Assembly: GCA_019113165.1 (NCBI GenBank)
Contig: DXHV01000060.1
Location: 1 to 64,000, forward strand
Direction of reading: 5' to 3'
From: Candidatus Desulfovibrio intestinipullorum
GTDB lineage: Bacteria > Desulfobacterota > Desulfovibrionia > Desulfovibrionales > Desulfovibrionaceae
DNA length: 64,000 nucleotides
In this document: in pieces, positions 57,561-64,000 of the stretch
How positions within the stretch are numbered: the stretch's first letter is position 1
Layout: each line of letters starts with the position of its first letter
Made by a program: the position numbers and the translations under genes
Notes under the pieces: generated by a model
Told to the model about the DNA's origin: nothing
Database searches by the model: none
The model's input: the letters and a program-made list of their open reading frames with translations, nothing else

Positions 57561-59414
57561 ATGAGTAATCCTTTGCTTGAAGGGAAGGCGGACGAGTGCC
57601 ACCTGCTGCTTGGCAATGAAGCCATAGTGCGCGGTGCACTGGAAGCAGGCGTACACATTGTGACCTGTTATCCCGGAACGCCTTCCTCCGAGGTGCCGGA
57701 CACCTTCCGGCGCATCGGCGGAACGGGCCGGCAGTACCTGATGCAGTATTCGGTCAACGAGAAGGTGGCTATGGAAGTGGCCTGCGGCGCCTCCCTGGCC
57801 GGTGCCAAGGCTCTGGTGACCATGAAGCACGTGGGCCTCAACGTGGCAGCCGACCCGCTGTTCACGGCGACCTATACCGGTCTGCCCGGTGGCCTCGTCA
57901 TTCTCTCTGCCGATGATCCGGGTTTCCATTCCTCCCAGAACGAGCAGGACAACCGCAATTATGCACGCGCAGCCTCCCTGCCCTGTTTCGAGCCCTGTTC
58001 TGCCCAGGAAGCCAAGGACATGACGAAGGAAGCCTTCAGGGTGGCCAGGCTTCTGCAGCAGCCCGTGCTGCTGCGTACGACCACCCGCGTCAACCACATG
58101 CGTGGTGCTGTGCGCTTTGGTGCCCTTCCCGAGGAAAAGGATCCCCTGGTTGCCTTCGAGCGCAATCCCATGCGCTTTGTGCCTGTGCCGGCCGTGGCCA
58201 GGCTGCGCCATATGGCCCTGGAAGAGAACATGGCCAAGGCAAAGGCTCTGGCCGAGGAAAGCTTCTTCACGAAGGAACATGTCCCTGCCAGCGCACCGAA
58301 GGCCGGCATCATTGTCTCCGGCGTGTCCCGCAACTACGTGAGCGACGCCCTGCTGACCGGACAGTGGGAAGACAGGGTCCGCGTGCTCGAACTGGGCATG
58401 ACCTGGCCTTTGCCCGAACAGCGCATCGTGTCCTTCCTCAACTCCTGTGACAAGGTGCTCATTGTGGAGGAAAACGATCCCCTGCTTGAGAAGGATGTGC
58501 GTGCCATGGCCCAGAAGACTGGCTGCACCACGGCCATTTCCGGCAAAGGCGGCGTGCTGACCATACAGGGCGAATACTCCACGCCGTTGCTCATGCAGGC
58601 CATTGCCGACTTCCTGGGTGAGCCCCTTGAAAAGTCCCAGGTGCAGGCTCCGGCCCAGCTGCCCAAGCGTCCCCCGAACCTGTGCGCCGGCTGCTCCCAC
58701 AGGGCCGTCTACTATGCCGCACGCCAGATCTTCGGCGACGAGGCCGTCTATTCCAGCGATATCGGCTGCTACACCCTGGGCATGCTGCCGCCCCTGCGCT
58801 GTGCCGATTTCCTCTTCTGCATGGGCTCCTCCATCTCTGCCGGTTCCGGCTTTGCCATGCTGGCCAAACGCCAGGTGGTGGGCTTCATCGGCGACTCCAC
58901 CTTCTTCCATTCCGGCATGACGGGCCTGGCCAATGCCCTGTTCAACCGCATGGACATCATCGTGGTCGTCCTGGACAACGGCACAACGGCCATGACCGGC
59001 CATCAGCCCAATCCCGGCATGCTGCAGGATCAGCTGGGCGAGCTCTGCCAGCATCTGGACATCGAGGCCATCGTGCGCGGCATCGGCGTGACCCAGGTCA
59101 AGAAGGTGGCTGCCTTCAACCTCAAGGCCGTGGAACGGGCCCTGAAGGAATTCAAGGACATGCAGGGTGTGCGCGTGCTCATTGCCGAGGAACCCTGTGC
59201 CCTTTATGCCAGACGTTCCCTGCACAAGGGCGGCAGCCGCGTGGCTGTGGTCGTGGACCAGGGCGAGGCAACAAAGCGCTGCATTGACAGCTTTGCCTGT
59301 CCGGCCTTCTGCCGCAAGGACGGTGCCTATGCTGTGGATCCCACGCTGTGCACGGGCTGCGGCCTGTGTCTGCAGGTGGCACCGACGGGCTTCAAACTGG
59401 TGAAGCGTGCCTAG
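57561..59414 (+). CDS. iorA: Indolepyruvate ferredoxin oxidoreductase subunit alpha
   Basis: LLLGNEAIVRGALEAGVHIVTCYPGTPSSEVPD, CAGCSHRAVYYAARQIFGDEAVYSSDIGCYTLG, GDSTFFHSGMTGLANALFN, C-terminal ferredoxin CTGCGLCLQVAP. Confidence 0.97.
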   Translation: MSNPLLEGKADECHLLLGNEAIVRGALEAGVHIVTCYPGTPSSEVPDTFRRIGGTGRQYLMQYSVNEKVAMEVACGASLAGAKALVTMKHVGLNVAADPLFTATYTGLPGGLVILSADDPGFHSSQNEQDNRNYARAASLPCFEPCSAQEAKDMTKEAFRVARLLQQPVLLRTTTRVNHMRGAVRFGALPEEKDPLVAFERNPMRFVPVPAVARLRHMALEENMAKAKALAEESFFTKEHVPASAPKAGIIVSGVSRNYVSDALLTGQWEDRVRVLELGMTWPLPEQRIVSFLNSCDKVLIVEENDPLLEKDVRAMAQKTGCTTAISGKGGVLTIQGEYSTPLLMQAIADFLGEPLEKSQVQAPAQLPKRPPNLCAGCSHRAVYYAARQIFGDEAVYSSDIGCYTLGMLPPLRCADFLFCMGSSISAGSGFAMLAKRQVVGFIGDSTFFHSGMTGLANALFNRMDIIVVVLDNGTTAMTGHQPNPGMLQDQLGELCQHLDIEAIVRGIGVTQVKKVAAFNLKAVERALKEFKDMQGVRVLIAEEPCALYARRSLHKGGSRVAVVVDQGEATKRCIDSFACPAFCRKDGAYAVDPTLCTGCGLCLQVAPTGFKLVKRA

Positions 59415-59424
59415 GAGGGAAGCA

Positions 59425-60021
59425 ATGGACGCACAGAAGAAACTTCGCATCTATTTTACCGGTGTCGGTGGTCAGGGCTCCCTGACAGCCACAGCTCTTC
59501 TGGCCAGAACGGCACTCTTTGCCGGAGTGGACGTCGTGGCCGGTGAAGTGCACGGCATGGCCCAGCGCGGCGGCGTGGTGGAATCCGTGCTGCTGCTCGG
59601 CGGCTGGCGCTCCCCCAAGCTCGAATACGGCGAGGCCGACGTGATCCTGGGCTTCGAGCCCCTGGAGACCCTGCGCGGTCTGCCCTATTTGCGCAAGGGT
59701 GGCGTGGTCTTCTCGAGCTCCGATGCCATGCCTCCCGTGGGGGTGGCCCTGGGACTGGAACGCTATCCCGACATGGACGAGATCAAGGCCAGGATTGCCG
59801 AAGTGGCCAGCGAGAGCCATTTTCTGCCCTGCCGCGAGCTCGGTGCCAAGGCTGGCGCCGTGCAGGCCGGCAACACGGTGCTGCTCGCCGCAGTCTGTGC
59901 CTCCGGCATCCTGCCCTTTGGCGTGGATGTCTTCGAGGAGGCCCTGAAGCGCTTCCTGCCGGCCAAGCTTCAGCCTGCCAACCTGCAGGCCCTGGAATAC
60001 GGCCGCAGCTACTTTGCCTAA
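59425..60021 (+). CDS. iorB: Indolepyruvate ferredoxin oxidoreductase subunit beta
   Basis: IYFTGVGGQGSLTATALLARTALFAGVDVVAGEVHGMAQRGGVVES; directly after iorA. Confidence 0.95.
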   Translation: MDAQKKLRIYFTGVGGQGSLTATALLARTALFAGVDVVAGEVHGMAQRGGVVESVLLLGGWRSPKLEYGEADVILGFEPLETLRGLPYLRKGGVVFSSSDAMPPVGVALGLERYPDMDEIKARIAEVASESHFLPCRELGAKAGAVQAGNTVLLAAVCASGILPFGVDVFEEALKRFLPAKLQPANLQALEYGRSYFA

Positions 60022-60096
60022 GTGTCCGATCGTTGCAGCGGCTGGCCTGACAGGGCGCTGCGTGCTGCACTGACAGCAAAAAAGCATTCTGCAAAC

Positions 60097-60151
60097 AAAA
60101 AAGACCCGTCCAGAGAGGAAGACCTTCCCCCTCCCGGACCGGGTCTTTTTT
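60097..60151 (+). terminator. Rho-independent terminator of iorAB
   Basis: AAAAAAGACCCG...CGGGTCTTTTTT. Confidence 0.85.
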
Positions 60152-60289
60152 CATGCCGGACGAACGGAAATCTGGCTCTGAAACGCAGGAAAAACTGCCC
60201 CCCAGGGGCAGAGCCTGGCTCCGGTACCGGAGTTTGCTCTTGCTCCGGGGTGAAGGGCCTGTCCTTGTGCCAGACCAAAAGCCCGGATC

Positions 60290-60337
60290 AAAAAAGAGGA
60301 CAGGCGGGCCAGTGCTGGCCCCTTGCCTGTCCTCTTT
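60290..60337 (-). terminator. Rho-independent terminator of the HAD phosphatase gene
   Basis: Minus strand AAAGAGGACAGGC...GCCTGTCCTCTTTTTT. Confidence 0.85.
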
Positions 60338-60375
60338 ATGCTGACCGGTGTTGGGGGGGACTTGTTGGAAGGGGC

Positions 60376-61800
60376 TTAGCGGGTCTTGTAGCCTTCGAAG
60401 GTCTTGAGCTTGCCGGTGAGTTCGGGAGCCTTGTTCACCAGCTGGGCAGGTGTGGTGCCTTCGTTGAGCATCTTGAGCCAGCCTTCGGCCTTGGCGCTCA
60501 GCAGTTCGGGGCTCTTCTTGCCCAGAGCCTGCACTTCAGGCCTGGCCCAGAGCTTGCCGCCGTTTTCATTGCGGCCCTGCAGCACGTAGCGGATGTCGCC
60601 GCTCTTCATGGTGTCGGCCAGGGTCAGCTTCTTCTGGTTCTGGTAGACGGCAATGGCGGCCAGGATGCCGGCATCGTCCTTGCGAGCACGGTTCAGGCCA
60701 AGGCCGGTGACAGTGTCCTTGTACACGGTGCAGAAGTTGAAGTCGCCCTGGGAGTCAAAGGCCACGAGCACGGGACCCTGATTGCGGTAGAGGGGACGCA
60801 CCACCTTGTCGATGCTTTCGGCCTTGCCGGGGCCCTGGGTCTGGGCATGGAAATCGTAATCGTATTCGTTGGTGTAGACGCCGTTGACCTTCTTGTTGGT
60901 CATGGCCACAACGCCGTCCACGCCGGGAATATTGAAGGCCTTCACGGCTGCATTGATGACATCCACATAGGAAGCGGAGCAGATCCAGGCATCAATGCCG
61001 TTGGCTTCAAGGGCAGCAAAGAGTTCCAGCAGTTCGGGAGAAACAGTGATGCCCTGGTTGTAGGAGACGGAGAGGGAGCCGGCCACGGAGCCGGGATAGG
61101 AGGCGGGGCTTGTCCACTTGCACTTCTTCCAGAAGTCGGCCTTTTCGCTCTTCTTGGCGTAGTCCGTGAAGGCGGTGTAGGCCAGAGTATAGACTTCCTT
61201 GGGGCTCATGCCGGTGAACCAGTAGGTGATCCAGGGATAGGAGACGGACACGTCCATGGTGTCGCCAATGGCGCTGTAGAGCCAGCGGGCCTTGGTGGCA
61301 AATTCCTTCCAGTCGTCGCTGGCAAGCCATTCCTTCTGCCTGGCCTGCCTGCTCGTATCGGCGGCCACGTAGCCCTTGTCATACAGGCGCTTGTAGGCAG
61401 CGGCAGCGTCCCTGGCCACCTTGGCCACGGTGAGGTTGCCGTAGTCCTTGCCCAGATCCATGTTCACATCCGGAATGCCGGTGGTGAGCACCTCGTACAT
61501 CTTGTCGGGCTTGATGGCGAAACGCAGATGTTCGAGCTGATAGATGGCCAGCTGTTCTTCCACGTCGAGAATGGACACCGTATTGTCAAAGTCGAAGACC
61601 GCGTAGGGACGGATGGACGGATCGTAGTCCCTGGCCGTGTGACCAAAGCGGGTCATGGTGTCATTGAGGGTGGCCTTGACTATTGGGTCCCAGTTTTTGC
61701 TGGTGAGCAGGGTCACCTTGTCCTGGGCCTGGGCCAGACCGGCAACTGTGAAGACAGCCAGCAGGATGCCTGCACAGAACATGGATTTGAAAAGACGCAT
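60376..61800 (-). CDS. Exported HAD-superfamily phosphatase (phosphorylcholine phosphatase-like)
   Basis: Signal peptide MRLFKSMFCAGILLAVFTVAGLAQAQ; HAD motif I YAVFDFDNTVSILDVEEQLAIYQLEHLRF; SASYVDVINAAV motif II-like; AFDSQGDFNF. Confidence 0.8.
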   Translation of the reverse strand: MRLFKSMFCAGILLAVFTVAGLAQAQDKVTLLTSKNWDPIVKATLNDTMTRFGHTARDYDPSIRPYAVFDFDNTVSILDVEEQLAIYQLEHLRFAIKPDKMYEVLTTGIPDVNMDLGKDYGNLTVAKVARDAAAAYKRLYDKGYVAADTSRQARQKEWLASDDWKEFATKARWLYSAIGDTMDVSVSYPWITYWFTGMSPKEVYTLAYTAFTDYAKKSEKADFWKKCKWTSPASYPGSVAGSLSVSYNQGITVSPELLELFAALEANGIDAWICSASYVDVINAAVKAFNIPGVDGVVAMTNKKVNGVYTNEYDYDFHAQTQGPGKAESIDKVVRPLYRNQGPVLVAFDSQGDFNFCTVYKDTVTGLGLNRARKDDAGILAAIAVYQNQKKLTLADTMKSGDIRYVLQGRNENGGKLWARPEVQALGKKSPELLSAKAEGWLKMLNEGTTPAQLVNKAPELTGKLKTFEGYKTR

Positions 61801-62162
61801 ACAACCTCCGCGCCAAATGTGTCTGTCCGAAAAGGCTGCTGTGGGCTCTGGCATCACTGCCTGCGCAGCCTGTTCCGGGCCGTTCGCTCTGCCTTGTGTA
61901 GCAACAGGGGACGCGTGCCTGGGCATGCCCTGTCGTGCTGTGCGTGCAAAAGGCCCGATCCGCGGGCGGCAGAAGTTTTGCGGTGTGTAGCTTCCCAACT
62001 TCACGCCAGGTACTGTTCGTGCCGGCCTTGCGGATCGGACCGCTTGAACCATGCGACGACAGCGTGGCAATTTGGTGAAAATGAGACGAAGGTTTTACTA
62101 AATTTTTTTGCGAAAGGAGCCATGCCCCGCTGGTTCTTCGGATGCTATGGCCTGCAAATGCA

Positions 62163-62199
62163 GAAAGGGCATGCAGATGGCTTGTCTGCATGCCCTTTC
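62163..62199 (-). terminator. Strong hairpin downstream of cpoB
   Basis: GAAAGGGCATGCAGA-tggcttg-TCTGCATGCCCTTTC. Confidence 0.6.
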
Positions 62200-62247
62200 C
62201 TTCAGGGTGTCCCGTTGCGCACTGGCAAAGGGATCCCTGTCTGTCAT

Positions 62248-62274
62248 CAGTTGATCCGTCAGTTGATCCGTCAG
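62248..62274. repeat. Two-copy 12-bp tandem repeat
   Basis: CAGTTGATCCGT CAGTTGATCCGT. Confidence 0.8.
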
Positions 62275-62299
62275 TCAGCCGGCTGTTCAGCCGAACGTC

Positions 62300-63202
62300 T
62301 TACTTGTTGGTCTTGAGGAAGCTCCTGGCCCTGGCCGCCTCGGGGCTCTGGGGATACTTCTTGATGAGCTCGTTCATGCGGGCCCTAGCCGCCTTGTTCT
62401 GCTTGAGCTTGCTGAAGCAGATGCCCTGCTTCAGATAGGCTCCGGGCGCCTTGCTGGACTTGGGGTACTTGGTGATGACCGTGTCGTAGGCCAGGGCGGC
62501 GTCGGAGAACTGGTTCTTCTGGAAGTAGCATTCGGCCAGATAGTACTGGGCATCGGGTGCCTTGGGATCGGAGCCGAAGTTTTGCAGGAAGTCGCTGAAG
62601 GAGCGCTGGGCATCGTTGTACTGGCGGGCCTTGAAGGCGTTGACGCCGGCTTCGTACAGGGCCACGGTCATGTCCTTCTGGGCAGTGGGCTGCTTGGGCT
62701 TGGGCGTGGCCTGGCCCCAGGTGCTGCCGCTGGGCGCTGCCGTGGCGGCAGCGGCGCCGGCTGCGGCTGTGGCCGCAATGCCGCCGTAGGTGGGAGCAGC
62801 CTGGGCAGACTGGGCCGTCGCCTGGGTCAGGGAGGCCTGGGGCACTCCGGCCGCAGCGTCCAGTCCGCCCGCAGGAGCGGCAATGGGATCGCCCAGGTCA
62901 AACTTGAGGGCCATGGAGGTCTCTATCTGACGCAGGGCCTGATCATGGCGGTTCAGCTTGTCCACAAGCACTGCGGAGCCACCGATGCGGCGCAGATCGG
63001 CCAGCTGGCCGCGCAGGTCACTGACTTCGTCACGCAGGGCCTGCACCTGATTCCAGGCATCGGCCTGCACGGGCTGCATCTGCCGTATCTGTGCATCATG
63101 CTGCATGAGCTGGGCTTCCATCTCGTCATTTCTGTTGGCGCATCCAGAAAGCCCTGCAAGGAGAAGAGCAAGGAGAAGGAGAGAGAAAAGCGTATTTTTC
63201 AA
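62300..63202 (-). CDS. cpoB: Tol-Pal system TPR protein YbgF/CpoB, lipoprotein-like
   Basis: Lipoprotein signal LLLALLLAGLSGCANR; coiled coil; C-terminal TPR ALYEAGVNAFKARQYNDAQRSFSDFLQNFGSDPKAPDAQYYLAECYFQKNQFSDAALAYDTVITKYPKSSKAPGAYLKQGICFSKL. Confidence 0.92.
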   Translation of the reverse strand: MKNTLFSLLLLALLLAGLSGCANRNDEMEAQLMQHDAQIRQMQPVQADAWNQVQALRDEVSDLRGQLADLRRIGGSAVLVDKLNRHDQALRQIETSMALKFDLGDPIAAPAGGLDAAAGVPQASLTQATAQSAQAAPTYGGIAATAAAGAAAATAAPSGSTWGQATPKPKQPTAQKDMTVALYEAGVNAFKARQYNDAQRSFSDFLQNFGSDPKAPDAQYYLAECYFQKNQFSDAALAYDTVITKYPKSSKAPGAYLKQGICFSKLKQNKAARARMNELIKKYPQSPEAARARSFLKTNK

Positions 63203-63238
63203 GGAAAACTCCGCAGGAAAAGGGAAGAGTGGGCGTTA

Positions 63239-63451
63239 TCAGGATCTGACTATTTTGGCACCGGCCTGAGGGCGTCCGGCAAAGAGGTACACAAGACCGC
63301 CGATGACAGGCACGAAGACACAGAGCATGAGCCAGAGAACCTTTTTTTGCAGATTGTCGTTGAAGTCATGCCGCCAGATGTGCCACACGCCCCAGAGATT
63401 GGGAATGATGGGCACAATGGCGAGCAGGACATGCCACCAGGCAAAGGTCAT
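63239..63451 (-). CDS. PLDc_N (phospholipase D nuclease N-terminal) small membrane protein
   Basis: [58 protein letters not shown]. Confidence 0.88.
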   Translation of the reverse strand: MTFAWWHVLLAIVPIIPNLWGVWHIWRHDFNDNLQKKVLWLMLCVFVPVIGGLVYLFAGRPQAGAKIVRS

Positions 63452-63957
63452 AAGCTCTCCTTTTGAGAGGAGGGAAGGTCACGTCTGTCGTGACCAAGGA
63501 GAATGGCAAGGCCCGCCAGACCGGCGCCGACACAGATGGCTATGTCGGCCACATTGAAGGCCGGCCAGTGGGCATTCTGCCAGTAGAAATCCAGAAAGTC
63601 CGTCACTGCCCGCTCGCGCAGGCGATCGATGAGATTGCCCAGGGCACCGCCCATGACCAGGCTGAAGCCTGTCCACAGGAGCGGCGCCCGGCCGCTCCTG
63701 TGAATGAGCACCACAATGATCCAGCAGGCAATGATGGTGGCTCCCAGAAAGAGCCACATCTGCCAGTCTATGTCAGAGCGGTTCAGAAAGCCGAAGGCAG
63801 CACCTCTGTTGCGTATGTTCACAAGGTTGAAGAACCCGGGAAGGACGGGCACGGAACCATCCAGGGGAATGGTTCTGTTGACAAGCCACTTGCTCAGCTG
63901 ATCGAGCACAATGACCATGGGTACCGTCGCCAGAAGTATGCGCCAGCGGGTACGCAT
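63448..63957 (-). CDS. lspA: Lipoprotein signal peptidase (signal peptidase II)
   Basis: [43 protein letters not shown]...[45 protein letters not shown]. Confidence 0.98.
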   Translation of the reverse strand: MRTRWRILLATVPMVIVLDQLSKWLVNRTIPLDGSVPVLPGFFNLVNIRNRGAAFGFLNRSDIDWQMWLFLGATIIACWIIVVLIHRSGRAPLLWTGFSLVMGGALGNLIDRLRERAVTDFLDFYWQNAHWPAFNVADIAICVGAGLAGLAILLGHDRRDLPSSQKESL

Positions 63958-63959
63958 GC

Positions 63960-64000
63960 CTATTCCCCGTGTGTGCCTTCAATCTCGTGCATGACCTGGG
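63960..64000 (-). CDS. C-terminal end of upstream gene, probably isoleucyl-tRNA synthetase (ileS)
   Basis: In-frame ...[12 protein letters not shown]-stop just upstream of lspA; ileS assignment rests only on common ileS-lspA synteny. Confidence 0.35.
   Translation of the reverse strand, partial: QVMHEIEGTHGE

Noticed and set aside
60022-62316. 764-aa plus-strand ORF over the HAD phosphatase
   Set aside because: Antisense to a signal-peptide-bearing HAD gene with clear motifs; no recognisable domain.
1-64000. CRISPR arrays, prophage, toxin-antitoxin or defence islands
   Set aside because: No regularly spaced repeats, integrases, phage structural genes or recognisable defence genes were seen; the region is largely core metabolism.

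Overview
GC-rich chromosomal window, most consistent with a Desulfovibrio-like (Desulfovibrionaceae) deltaproteobacterium. This is inferred from gene content and gene order only; no database search was possible. It opens with the 3' end of a 5S rRNA and closes at lspA, next to a probable ileS C-terminus. Most of the window is core metabolism: a polyphosphate operon (small ORF-ppk-HD-ppx), dnaK, gatCA, a cstA-like gene, recR-ybaB-dnaX, ilvE, an FMN riboswitch followed by a co-directional run ending in ribBA, lplA-gcvTHPAPB, a lactate-utilisation LUD locus, a glpAB fusion with glpC, a TRAP transporter (dctPQM), mutM, a Fur-family regulator, ybaK, an RluA-CoaE fusion, an NlpC/P60 lipoprotein, lysA, glnN, iorAB, and cpoB/lspA. 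I found no CRISPR array, prophage, tRNA, intact IS or defence island. The most interesting observations are: (i) a phased TGTCA (Pho-box-like) array upstream of the polyphosphate operon, plus a stand-alone HD protein that resembles the Ppx C-terminal HD domain; (ii) a well-formed FMN riboswitch with no rib gene directly downstream (ribBA is about 4 kb away); (iii) two AT-rich palindromic elements bounded by CTAG, each abutting a TAG stop codon (ribBA and lysA); (iv) the GlpA-GlpB and RluA-CoaE gene fusions; (v) a strong 15-bp inverted repeat just upstream of dnaX. No clear wholly new multi-gene system is evident.
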